From positions 124,001 through 188,000 of the forward strand of contig NZ_FWFR01000004.1 in NCBI RefSeq assembly GCF_900172325.1: a DNA stretch of 64,000 bases, in the 5' to 3' direction. A program made the position numbers and the translations under genes. Under the pieces are notes generated by a model that was not told where the DNA came from, made no database searches, and saw nothing but the letters and a program-made list of their open reading frames with translations. Source of the stretch: Oceanibacterium hippocampi (GTDB lineage Bacteria > Pseudomonadota > Alphaproteobacteria > Sneathiellales > Sneathiellaceae). Shown piece after piece: positions 46,360 to 54,189 of the stretch. How positions within the stretch are numbered: the first letter of the stretch is position 1; every line of letters starts with the position of its first letter.

Positions 46360-46393
46360 CGCCGGGCCCCGCAGGGCCCGGCGTTCTGCTTTG
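46360..46393 (+). terminator. Rho-independent-type terminator after DUF2852 gene
   Basis: A perfect 10-base stem, CGCCGGGCCC (46360-46369) with GGGCCCGGCG (46374-46383), closes a CGCA loop and is followed by TTCTGCTTT. The short T-rich tail is modest but the stem is very strong. Confidence 0.8.
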
Positions 46394-46416
46394 GGTGAGC
46401 CTCGCAGGCCTACACG

Positions 46417-47178
46417 TCAGCGGCCGTCGACATGCAGCAGGCGGGTGTTCTTCTTGATCGTCCGCAATGTGAGGAAAAGCATGAGCGCCGCCGCCAGCGA
46501 CCAGCTCCAGATCCCGTCTTCTTGGAACCAGGTGCGGAGCGATTCGCCTTCGATCGCGAGATCGGTGATCGCCTCGAGGCCGTAATAGGCAAGGCCGACC
46601 GACAGCACGCCGTTGTATTCCCGACGCAGGACGGTGCGCAGCGAAAAGCGTTCGGCCGGCCGCTTCCAGAGCCGGAAGGCAGGCAGGAAGGCCGGGGTCA
46701 CGCCCAGCCAGTCGAGATAGCCGGCGCCGAATTTCGCGGCGAGGAAGCGTTCCTCGGCGGCGATGATGCGCTCGATGTAGAGCCAGTAGGCAAGCGCCAC
46801 GATCAGGACGAACCACCAGCTCTTGGTGGCGAGCGCGATACCGAGAATGACAACGAAATTGCCGAGATAGAGCGGGTTCCGCACGACCGAATAGAGTCCG
46901 GTCGTGTTGAGAAAGCTGGCGCGCTGCTCATGGGTGTTCCGCCCGGAAGTGCCGGCCGGCACGAAACCGACGGTCAGCCAGCGGATGGCAAGGCCGCCGA
47001 TCGAGAGCAGGATGCAGGCCAGCATCCAGATGTCTTCGGCCCGCTCGCCCCAAAGTGCCTCGAACTGCGCCGCCTGGTAGAGCGCCGGCAGGCCGACCGG
47101 AACGATGACCAGCGGCAGGTAGCTCCGCCAGCGAAACAGGAAGCCGCCATCCTGCTCCAGACGTCGGACGATACGCAT
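46417..47178 (-). CDS. Isoprenylcysteine carboxyl methyltransferase-family membrane protein (LmtA-like)
   Basis: 253 residues from ATG 47178 (AGGGA nine bases upstream). About five membrane segments; the methyltransferase hallmark is VRNPLYLGNFVVILG (~115-130), followed by IIAAEERFLAAKFGAGYLDW, the conserved Glu-Glu and Phe-Gly-x-x-Tyr motif. Fits membrane methyltransferases of the ICMT superfamily, including Leptospira LmtA, which methylates a lipid A phosphate; that relationship is suggestive only. Ends 96 bases from the DUF2852 stop, facing it. Confidence 0.8.
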   Translation of the reverse strand: MRIVRRLEQDGGFLFRWRSYLPLVIVPVGLPALYQAAQFEALWGERAEDIWMLACILLSIGGLAIRWLTVGFVPAGTSGRNTHEQRASFLNTTGLYSVVRNPLYLGNFVVILGIALATKSWWFVLIVALAYWLYIERIIAAEERFLAAKFGAGYLDWLGVTPAFLPAFRLWKRPAERFSLRTVLRREYNGVLSVGLAYYGLEAITDLAIEGESLRTWFQEDGIWSWSLAAALMLFLTLRTIKKNTRLLHVDGR

Positions 47179-47347
47179 CGGGCCGGTTCCCTCTAGCAGT
47201 TTCGCAGGTGCCGTCGGCGTGCCGCGGCCAGCGGGCCGCGTCTCACGCTCCCGGACCGTCGCAGATCGGGCGTCCCGCGACAATTGCCCCGATCGTCGCA
47301 GGTCCTTGTCCCGCTTTCCGGCCGACCGCGACCAGCCGGGCCGCCTG

Positions 47348-47914
47348 TTACGCGGCCCTCGTGTCGGCCGTCCCGATCGTGCCGAGGGAATTGTCCTGGT
47401 CGCCCGGGTAGAACGCTGCGGCCTCGATTTCCGCCTCCTCGAGCAATGTCAGGGGACTCGGCCAGGGCGAACGAATCCGGCCCGCCATCTCCTGATCCCG
47501 GAACGCGAGAGAAGCGCCGCATTTCTGAGCCATGCGCTGCATGCCCAGGTTCTCCGGCAGACAGGCCATATGGAGATCGCGAATGAAGCGGTTCCGCGCG
47601 AGCGCGATCGACTTCCGCAGCAGGTCGGTGCCTATGCCACGGTTCTGGAAGGGCTTCTCGACGCTTGCCGCGAACTCGGCGGTCGCGGGTTCCGTGCCGC
47701 CGGCCATGCTGAGTTGGGCGAGCCCGCGCAGAACGTTCCCGGATCGATAGCCGATCATCACCGTGCGGCCCCAGTCGATCCGATTGCAGAACGACCGGAT
47801 GAAACCGTCGCCCACGGCGCCGAAGAAGCGCAGCCGGCGATCCGCAAGGTCGAGCCGGAGCAGATGATCGCGGATCTCGTCGCGATTCCGTGGCTCGAGT
47901 TTACTGATAGACAT
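47348..47914 (-). CDS. GNAT-family N-acetyltransferase
   Basis: 188 residues from ATG 47914 with AGGA seven bases upstream. The acetyl-CoA loop is QNRGIGTDLLRKSIA, preceded by beta strands AQLSMAGG and AEFAASVEKPF, and followed by CLPENLGMQRMAQKCGA, which closes the GNAT fold. The N terminus (DLADRRLRFFGAVGDGFI) resembles acetyltransferases fused to acyl-CoA synthetases, but no such fusion exists here. Substrate unknown. Lies 79 bases after the DHp-like small protein on the same strand. Confidence 0.87.
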   Translation of the reverse strand: MSISKLEPRNRDEIRDHLLRLDLADRRLRFFGAVGDGFIRSFCNRIDWGRTVMIGYRSGNVLRGLAQLSMAGGTEPATAEFAASVEKPFQNRGIGTDLLRKSIALARNRFIRDLHMACLPENLGMQRMAQKCGASLAFRDQEMAGRIRSPWPSPLTLLEEAEIEAAAFYPGDQDNSLGTIGTADTRAA

Positions 47915-47993
47915 TATCGGTTCCTGACATTCGATACTGTCCGACGCCGGAGGGATCCGGCGGTCGGTCGGGATATCTTGTCGGTGAAGGCTC

Positions 47994-48428
47994 TCAGGCG
48001 GCCCGTTCGGAGGGACGCGCATTGCCGTTCCCGGGATTGCCGAGCAATTCAGCGACCAGGGTTTCGATACGGGCTTCCTCGGCGAGCACGATGTCGACGA
48101 AGCGGCCGCGCTCGCTGGCAGCGATATCCGGATGGTCGCGCAGAATCTCGGCGGACGAGCGGATCGAGGTCAGCGGCCCGGCGAGCCGATCGGCGATATC
48201 GGAGAGAACGGGGGCCTCGGCGCCCAGAACGGGCTTGCGCCCGAAGCGGTTCCGGAGCGCCATCCCGACCCGGGTCATGAAATCGCGCATGGCTTGGGAG
48301 CGCATGGTTTGCCCAAGCCTGATGTAATGCGCGAGATTTTCCGCGCTCAGGTCCGGCCGCTCGAAGATTTCATAGTTACCGACGGTGTCGGCGTGGGGAT
48401 TCTCGTGAGTCTCGGGCTTTGCCCACAT
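47994..48428 (-). CDS. Small protein with DUF1127-like N-terminal helix and degenerate DHp (HisKA-like) helix
   Basis: 144 residues from ATG 48428, with a perfect AGGAGG six bases upstream; the longer frame to 48563 is excluded by that ribosome site. Residues ~34-64 (YIRLGQTMRSQAMRDFMTR) are basic and helical, somewhat like DUF1127. Residues 75-128 resemble a histidine-kinase dimerization helix: LAGPLTSIRSSAEILRDHP, then RGRFVDIVLAEEARIETLV. Aligned with the HisKA of the symporter kinase (HELRTPMTSVRSFAEIL) the phosphoacceptor His is replaced by D80 and the catalytic domain is missing. It could act as a dimerization partner or inhibitor of a kinase. Two TATTGCATTGCA motifs precede it. Confidence 0.75.
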   Translation of the reverse strand: MWAKPETHENPHADTVGNYEIFERPDLSAENLAHYIRLGQTMRSQAMRDFMTRVGMALRNRFGRKPVLGAEAPVLSDIADRLAGPLTSIRSSAEILRDHPDIAASERGRFVDIVLAEEARIETLVAELLGNPGNGNARPSERAA

Positions 48429-48494
48429 GGAAGACCTCCTTCGATCAAAGAGACTGTCTTCCTCCCTGGTACGACACCTGATTTGCCGGTCGCT

Positions 48495-48560
48495 TATTGC
48501 ATTGCACCCACGAAATATGAGTGGGTTAGGGGGACTATTCAAGTAGTATATTGCATTGCA
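48495..48560. promoter_or_regulatory. Two direct copies of TATTGCATTGCA upstream of the DHp-like small protein
   Basis: Exact copies at 48495-48506 and 48549-48560, 54 bases apart, in the 241-base gap before the gene starting at 48428. Each contains two overlapping ATTGCA units. A related element (54018-54034) lies before the XRE regulator. TTGCA-type elements are known targets of short-chain-fatty-acid XRE regulators such as RamB and PccR, so the local XRE protein is the candidate binder. Confidence 0.6.
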
Positions 48561-48669
48561 CAATAAGTGTGCCGAATGCCGGAATCGTGGGCAGGGGCAG
48601 CTTAGAAGAACGGCAGACCACGACCGTCACTGGGGCCGAAACGACGACCGCGGCCCGCCCGGCGACCGA

Positions 48670-49101
48670 TCAGCAGGCCAGGCGCTCGAGGCTGCGGTTG
48701 TCCGGCATGCCGTCGAAAAAGCCGTCCAGCAGCGACTGGAAGAGCGCGATGTCGGCCGGATCACAGGCCGCCTCGCGAAACAATGTCGCGGACGAGCGGA
48801 GTTTCAGGTCGTCCGGCGTGCCGAGTATGTCGCCGGCCGTCCGGCCCGCATGACGGAGCATCAGCCGGGCGCAGGAACGCAGCCGGGCGCCGAGCAGCGG
48901 GTCGGCGAGATAGCGCCGGGCCTGGTCGAGGTCCGAGATCGCGAAATGGCGCGCGGTCGGGCGATGGCCGAGCCCGCCGATCTGGGGGAAGACGAACCAC
49001 ATCCAGTGACTTTGCTTCCGCCCTGCCGTGAGTTCGGCGATGACCGTGTCGAAGACCGCTGCCTGGGCCTCGACGAAGCGGCTGAGGTCGGGATCGGTCA
49101 C
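48670..49101 (-). CDS. DUF1810 family protein
   Basis: 143 residues matching DUF1810 throughout: LSRFVEAQAAVFDTVIAEL, SHWMWFVFPQIGGLG, RHFAISDLDQARRYLADPL and DDLKLRSSATLF. The family (calpastatin-like in some annotations) has no established role. GTG start overlaps the stop of the symporter-kinase gene by four bases (GTGA), making it the last gene of that operon. Confidence 0.9.
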   Translation of the reverse strand: MTDPDLSRFVEAQAAVFDTVIAELTAGRKQSHWMWFVFPQIGGLGHRPTARHFAISDLDQARRYLADPLLGARLRSCARLMLRHAGRTAGDILGTPDDLKLRSSATLFREAACDPADIALFQSLLDGFFDGMPDNRSLERLAC

Positions 49102-51791
49102 GGGCTTTCCGGGGGCGGGATGCCGGCCGACGCGAGCGGCGTGCGGATGATGAATCGCGCCCCGCTGGACCGGCCGGGCTCGAGGCCGATCGAACCGCCG
49201 AACGTCTGCATGATGCGCAGCGAGATCGGCAGCCCGAGGCCCGCGCCTCCCGCCGCGGAATGGCGGAAGAAACGTTCGAAGACGCGCTCGCGCAGGCCTT
49301 CCGGGATGCCCGGTCCGTTGTCCTCGATCGCGACCTCGTAGGCGCCGTCGACGACCCGGCTGTCGATCCGGATGGCGGGATCGGGGCCGTTGTTGTGCTT
49401 GATCGCGTTGGAGATCAGGTTGATGAAGACCTGCGACAGCCGGTCGGCATGCGCCCTGACCAGCACCGGGCCGGCACGTTGCCCCCAGTTGAAAGCCACC
49501 CTGCGTCCGCCGGACGCAGCGAGCGCGACCTCGACCGCGACGTCAAGCACCTTCTCGCCATCGATGTCGTCCAGCGGGACGCTGTCGGCGTCCTCGTGCA
49601 GGAAACTCATGTCGCGGATCTCGTCGAGCAGGCTGGTCAGCCGGATGCTTTCCTTCTGGATGATCGCCGCGAAGCGCCGTCGGGTGTCGGCATCGAGGTC
49701 GGGGCTCTGTTCGAGGATTTCGGCGAAGGAACGAACCGAGGTCATGGGCGTCCGGAGTTCGTGGCTGACCTGCGAGAGGAATTCGTCCTTCTGCATGTCG
49801 AGCGACCTGAGCCGCTCGTTGGCGGCGCGAAGCTGGGCGGCGGTATGCTCCGCTTCCCGGCTCTTCGCCGCCAGCGCCTGGCTGGTTCGCATCAGTTTTG
49901 CCGCCTCGTCGGCGATATCCATGAGGTCGGTCAGCGATATGGTCTCGCCGCCGGCGGACCGGTTGACCATGGCATGCGCCGAAGCGGCGCCGACCGAGCC
50001 GGCGAGTTCGCGTTCGAACCGCGAAATGAAAGCGGGCGAGGGGTCGGGCAGACCGCTGGTCTTGCCCTGGGCGCGCGCGGCCGAGGCGAACAGCGCGGCG
50101 GCGGCATCGCGGCCGAGGATCCGCTGCGCCAGGATGAACAGGTCCTCGGTCGCCGCCGAGCGGCGCACGACGCCGAGCGTCTGGCCCGGTTCGGACCGGA
50201 AGACGTCGACGAACAGCGTCCCCTGCAGCCGCTCGAGCGGGCTCAGCCGGGTGAACAGCGAGACCAGGATGAGGACGGCCGCGTTCGCGCCGACGCTCCA
50301 GAAGGTCGCGTGGACGAGCGGATCGGCGCCGGTGAACCCGGCAAGGGCATGGGGCCGAAGCATCCCGATGCCGAACAGCCCGTCACGGATGGTCTCGGCC
50401 GACAGGATGAAGGTGCCGTCGAAGCTCGGCAGGAATAGCGTGTAGGTCCAGAGCACGAAGCCGGTCAGCAGGCCCGACATCGCGCCGGCCTTGGTTGCGC
50501 CGCGCCAGAATATCCCGGCGATCAGGCTGGGCAGGAACTGGGCGACGCCGCAGAAGGCGATCAGGCCGATCGAGGCAAGCGCACCCGAGCCGCCGGTCAG
50601 GATGAAATAGAGATAGCCGAGCCCGAGCACCGCGACGATGGCGAAGCGCCGGGTCATCAGCAGCACGCGCATCACGTCGCCGCTCTGTTCCTCGCGCCGC
50701 AGCGACAGCAGCCACATCGAGATCGGCGCGATGATGTGGTTCGAGACCATGGTCGAGAGCGCGATGGTCGAGACGATGACCATCGAGGTCGCCGAGGAGA
50801 AGCCGCCGATGAAGGCGAGGATGGCGAGTTCCTGCTTTCCCGCCGACAGCGGCAGCGTGAGCACGAAGAGATCCGGATTGGCGTCGCTGGGCATCGTCGC
50901 CAGGCCCGCGCCGGCGATCGGCAGGACGAAGGCCGAGGTCAGCAGGAGATAGAACGGAAACATCCAGGAGGCAGTCACGAGCTGGCGTTCGCTGGTATTC
51001 TCGACGACCGTCACCTGGAACTGTCGGGGCAGGCAGATGATGGCCGCTGCCGACAGGAAGAGCAGCGTCACCCAGCGCGACCCGAACACCGATTCATCGA
51101 AATTGGCCGCGGTCAGCGTGGTCGAGAGCGACTCCGGCAGGCCGCCCGAGATTCCGAAGATCGCGAACATGCCGACGGCGATCAGCGCGGTCAGCTTGAC
51201 GATCGCCTCGGCCGCGATCGCGGCGACCACGCCGTAGTGTCGCTCGTTCTCGTCGAGGGTCCGCGTGCCGAAGAGGATCGTGAAGACGGCCATGCCGACC
51301 GCCGTCCAGAAGGCGATCCGCGCGTCATGCTCGGCGCCGCCGCCGATGATGACCTCGAAGCTCAGCGTCACCGATTGCAGTTGCAGGGCGATATAGGGGG
51401 TTGCGGCCATGACCGCGACAAGCGTGGCGATCGCCGCGAGCGCGCCCGACTTGCCGTAACGCGACGAGATCATGTCGGCTATCGAGGTGATCCGGTGGGT
51501 TCGGCCAATGCGGACGATCTTGCGGATCAGCCACCACCAGCCGACGAAGACCAGGGTCGGGCCGAGATAGATGGTCGCGAATTCGAGGCCGCTGCGGGCC
51601 GCCGATCCGACCGCGCCGTAAAAGGTCCAGGCGGTGCAATAGACCGATAGCGAGAGCGTGTAGACGACCGGCGAATGCAGCCAGCGTTCGCGCCCTCGCG
51701 CTGCCCGCCGGTCGACGAACCAGGCGAGACAGAACAGCAGCGCAACATAGATCAGCGAGACGGCGAGTATGAGGTTGGCGCTGTGCGTCAA
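49098..51791 (-). CDS. SSS-family symporter-sensor histidine kinase (CrbS/CbrA type)
   Basis: 897 residues. Roughly residues 1-500 form a sodium:solute symporter of about 12-13 membrane segments (YTLSLSVYCTAWTFYGAVG, ADMISSRYGKSGALAAIATL, GGFSSATSMVIVSTIALSTM). A linker leads to HisKA with H677 in SQVSHELRTPMTSVRS and HATPase motifs SNAIKHNN, EDNGPGIPEG and GAGLGLPISL. No receiver is attached, unlike many CbrA relatives. It probably senses or carries a small acid and phosphorylates the single-domain regulator encoded two genes upstream. Start TTG 51791, preceded by GAGGAAGG; it overlaps the small membrane protein gene by four bases (TTGA). Confidence 0.92.
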   Translation of the reverse strand: MTHSANLILAVSLIYVALLFCLAWFVDRRAARGRERWLHSPVVYTLSLSVYCTAWTFYGAVGSAARSGLEFATIYLGPTLVFVGWWWLIRKIVRIGRTHRITSIADMISSRYGKSGALAAIATLVAVMAATPYIALQLQSVTLSFEVIIGGGAEHDARIAFWTAVGMAVFTILFGTRTLDENERHYGVVAAIAAEAIVKLTALIAVGMFAIFGISGGLPESLSTTLTAANFDESVFGSRWVTLLFLSAAAIICLPRQFQVTVVENTSERQLVTASWMFPFYLLLTSAFVLPIAGAGLATMPSDANPDLFVLTLPLSAGKQELAILAFIGGFSSATSMVIVSTIALSTMVSNHIIAPISMWLLSLRREEQSGDVMRVLLMTRRFAIVAVLGLGYLYFILTGGSGALASIGLIAFCGVAQFLPSLIAGIFWRGATKAGAMSGLLTGFVLWTYTLFLPSFDGTFILSAETIRDGLFGIGMLRPHALAGFTGADPLVHATFWSVGANAAVLILVSLFTRLSPLERLQGTLFVDVFRSEPGQTLGVVRRSAATEDLFILAQRILGRDAAAALFASAARAQGKTSGLPDPSPAFISRFERELAGSVGAASAHAMVNRSAGGETISLTDLMDIADEAAKLMRTSQALAAKSREAEHTAAQLRAANERLRSLDMQKDEFLSQVSHELRTPMTSVRSFAEILEQSPDLDADTRRRFAAIIQKESIRLTSLLDEIRDMSFLHEDADSVPLDDIDGEKVLDVAVEVALAASGGRRVAFNWGQRAGPVLVRAHADRLSQVFINLISNAIKHNNGPDPAIRIDSRVVDGAYEVAIEDNGPGIPEGLRERVFERFFRHSAAGGAGLGLPISLRIMQTFGGSIGLEPGRSSGARFIIRTPLASAGIPPPESP

Positions 51792-52045
51792 CGGTCGCCT
51801 TCCTCTCTCAGCCGCCGGGCGAGCCGGAAAGCCGAGAGCACCAGTGCCGCCCAGACGCCGAAGATATAGAGGATGATGATCGGGATGCCGAAGACCGTCC
51901 GTGAATCGGCGAAGATATGGATGATTGGCGGGGTGATCAGTGCCAGCCCGACAAAGGGCAGGACGAAGGCGATCTCGCGAAGCCTGCGCGCGGCAAGCGC
52001 CTGCTCGCCCGGGTCGGGCGCCGGCGGCGTGCCTTTCCTTCTCAC
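51788..52045 (-). CDS. Small two-segment membrane protein in the symporter-kinase operon
   Basis: 85 residues, two hydrophobic segments (~24-46, IAFVLPFVGLALITPPIIHIF, and ~52-72, GIPIIILYIFGVWAALVLSAF), with charged ends. Starts GTG overlapping the response regulator stop by four bases and ends overlapping the symporter-kinase start by four. Small membrane proteins often accompany solute:sodium symporters and may stabilise them; no domain name is certain. Confidence 0.8.
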   Translation of the reverse strand: MRRKGTPPAPDPGEQALAARRLREIAFVLPFVGLALITPPIIHIFADSRTVFGIPIIILYIFGVWAALVLSAFRLARRLREEGDR

Positions 52046-52407
52046 CCGGCCAATCGCTTGACGGCGGCGACCACGTCGGCGTTCGAGAAGGGCTTGATCA
52101 TGAACAGGTTGGCCCCGCAGGCTTCCGCCACCTCGCGATCGCGCTTCTGTCCCTTCGCGGTCAGCATGAGCACCGGCAGGGAAGCGAGTGCCGGATTGCC
52201 GCGCAGTCGTCGCAACAGGTCGAAGCCGTTCAGTCCCGGCAGCATGACGTCGAGGACCAGGACATCGGGTGGGTCGACCAGCAGCGCGTCGAAGGCCGTC
52301 ACGCCGTTGCCGTGCGACGTGACGTCGAAGCCTTCCCGGGACAGCAGGAAGGTCAGCGATTCAACTATGTTGGGCTCGTCTTCGACGATAAGCACTCGCC
52401 CGGGCAT
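52042..52407 (-). CDS. Single-domain response regulator (CrbR-like position)
   Basis: 121 residues, a lone receiver: VEDE at 8-11, phosphoacceptor D53 in VLVLDVMLPGLNG, T in LMLTAKGQ and K in MIKPFSN. No DNA-binding domain, so output must be by protein contact or by phosphotransfer. ATG 52407 has GGGAGGGG five bases upstream; the TTG one codon earlier is ignored. It is the first gene of a four-gene run, each overlapping the next by four bases (regulator, small membrane protein, kinase, DUF1810). Confidence 0.9.
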   Translation of the reverse strand: MPGRVLIVEDEPNIVESLTFLLSREGFDVTSHGNGVTAFDALLVDPPDVLVLDVMLPGLNGFDLLRRLRGNPALASLPVLMLTAKGQKRDREVAEACGANLFMIKPFSNADVVAAVKRLAG

Positions 52408-52429
52408 CAATGCCCCTCCCTCAATCGCA

Positions 52430-52471
52430 TTCGGAATCGCGGACTCTCTGGCCCGCTTGTCTCATTCCGAA
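52430..52471. promoter_or_regulatory. Inverted repeat TTCGGAAT / ATTCCGAA before the kinase operon
   Basis: Perfect eight-base arms at 52430-52437 and 52464-52471, separated by 26 bases, inside the 106-base gap upstream of the response regulator. Possible operator or RNA hairpin of the operon leader; no T-run, so not an intrinsic terminator for the XRE gene. Confidence 0.35.
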
Positions 52472-52513
52472 ACGCATTAGAACCCAGAATCGAAGGAATG
52501 GAAAAGTCTTCAT

Positions 52514-53956
52514 TCAATGGGTGATGACGGAAGCCTCCCGACGGGAGTCGCAGTCCTGGTGAATGCAGATACGGCAAGTCGAGCCGACCGGCGCCGGCGT
52601 TTCCTGCCAGTGGACGGCGTAAACCGTATCGGCCGAACTCGCCTGATCGAGGATCAGCATGTCGGCGGCCATGCCGCGCCGCCGGCTGCCGGCGATCGCC
52701 AGTCGTCGCTCGCTGCCCGAGAGCATCACGATGGTGATCAGCAGCCGGCTGCCGAACGGCCCGACATGGTGAACAGGCCAGTTCGGGCAGTCGATGTCCC
52801 GGGCCCGGGGCATCAGGTCGAGGGCGCCGCGGCGACGCAGTACCCGGCCCGACGCGTCGACCACCAGATGCGTGGCACGTGGCGCCCCGCGTGCGAACAG
52901 GGCCGCGGTGCGCCGGAAGACCAGCGCGCTGTCGTCGTCGGCGGCGCGGATGAGATCCTCGAAGTTCCAGTGGACCCGGCGACCGAGCTCGAGGAACCCG
53001 GCTGCCGGCAAACGGATCGCGTCGGCGACGCGCCCGACCAGTTCGTTGCGGACGATGGCGTACATCGGGCTGTCGGTGGCGGCATCGGTGGAATCGAGGA
53101 TAGCGCCGATTTCCGGCGGCATGCGCTCGGCGACCAGGGCGTTGGTCAGCATGGCGACGCGTTCGTTGCGGGCCGCCTGGACATCGATGTTCGGCCGGAG
53201 CGCGCGGGGCAGGGCAGCGCGGAGCGCTGCCTCGAGATCGCCGCCGTCCTCGATCAGGGTCGCCCGGAGCCGCTCGGCGGCCGCGTCGAGTGAAAGCGAG
53301 ATGTCGCCCCGTCGGTCGAGCAGGTCTTCCGCGTCGCCCTGCGGATTGCGGCGTCGGCGGTCCCCGGCGATGCGATCGAAATACCGGGCCAGCGAAGAGC
53401 CGGTAACCGACAGTCGCGTCGACTGGTCCATCATGTTGTATTCGAACCGGTGCCGTTGCGCGGGATCGATATCGGCCGTCGTGGCAAGGATCTCGGCGGT
53501 CGAGCGGAGCGCGGTGATCTCGGTCAGCATTTCGTGGATCGCCTCGGCGAGCGCCGGGTCGTGGGCGAGGCGGTCGCTGAGCGATTCGGCGTCGGCCGCC
53601 GCTTCCGCATAGCGCTGGTGGGCGCGTGTCGCGCCGCGCGCCCAGCCCGGGAAACGGGCAATGAATTCGTCGACCGCCGCCGGGTCCATCTCGGGGTCGC
53701 CGAGTTCCGGGTCGTTGGCCAGTTCGAGCAGCGAGGCCCGGAGGCGTCGTTCCGCCGACCCGTCGAGCTGGTCGACGGTCAGCGACAGTTCGCGGCCGAT
53801 GGCGCCGAGCAGGGCACCGCCGATGCCCCGCTTGTTCCGTTCTATGAGGTTCAGATAGGACGCGGAAATGCCGACCCGGCGGGCCAGTTCAACCTGTTTG
53901 ATGCCGAGTTCCCGTCGCCGTTCCCGGATCATCATCCCGGTGATCGTCCGCGCCAT
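52514..53956 (-). CDS. XRE-family regulator, short-chain-fatty-acid type, with DHp-like segment
   Basis: 480 residues. Helix-turn-helix at ~8-62 (RRRELGIKQVELARRVGIS, YLNLIERNKRGIG). The C-terminal region (~290-480) resembles the DUF2083-type domain of RamB/PccR-like regulators of propionate and acetate genes, with a late cysteine cluster CRICIHQDCD. In between, residues 127-191 resemble a histidine-kinase dimerization region: H141 in HEMLTEITALRSTAEIL lines up with HELRTPMTSVRSFAEIL of the adjacent symporter kinase. ATG 53956 has AAGGGG seven bases upstream. Probably acts with that kinase in controlling acid metabolism; the contact is inferred. Confidence 0.85.
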   Translation of the reverse strand: MARTITGMMIRERRRELGIKQVELARRVGISASYLNLIERNKRGIGGALLGAIGRELSLTVDQLDGSAERRLRASLLELANDPELGDPEMDPAAVDEFIARFPGWARGATRAHQRYAEAAADAESLSDRLAHDPALAEAIHEMLTEITALRSTAEILATTADIDPAQRHRFEYNMMDQSTRLSVTGSSLARYFDRIAGDRRRRNPQGDAEDLLDRRGDISLSLDAAAERLRATLIEDGGDLEAALRAALPRALRPNIDVQAARNERVAMLTNALVAERMPPEIGAILDSTDAATDSPMYAIVRNELVGRVADAIRLPAAGFLELGRRVHWNFEDLIRAADDDSALVFRRTAALFARGAPRATHLVVDASGRVLRRRGALDLMPRARDIDCPNWPVHHVGPFGSRLLITIVMLSGSERRLAIAGSRRRGMAADMLILDQASSADTVYAVHWQETPAPVGSTCRICIHQDCDSRREASVITH

Positions 53957-53995
53957 CGCGTAACCCCTTGAGACAGAGCGAGAATTCGCCCCGAT

Positions 53996-54034
53996 GTGTA
54001 AAAATTTTACACTTTGCTGCAATGCGATGCAATA
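53996..54034. promoter_or_regulatory. Palindrome GTGTAAAAATTTTACAC and TGCAAT direct repeats upstream of XRE gene
   Basis: GTGTAAAAATTTTACAC (53996-54012) is perfect, eight-base arms around one A. Just beyond it, TGCAATGCGATGCAATA (54018-54034) holds two TGCAAT units exactly 10 bases apart, resembling the reverse complement of the TATTGCATTGCA motifs at 48495 and 48549. Both elements lie 40-78 bases before the XRE ATG, suggesting autoregulation. TTGACA at 54037-54042 may serve the plus-strand transporter. Confidence 0.6.
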
Positions 54035-54189
54035 AATTGACAAAATTATTGAATTAAATCAATAAGCTATTGTGTGCTTGACCCGCCCTGCGCGAATGTG
54101 TCGACAGTGCATATGGAGCGAACCCATTGCCGGTCGGATATTCCGATCCGACAGCAAACGCATAAACCGGGGAATTAGGGAGGGAATCG

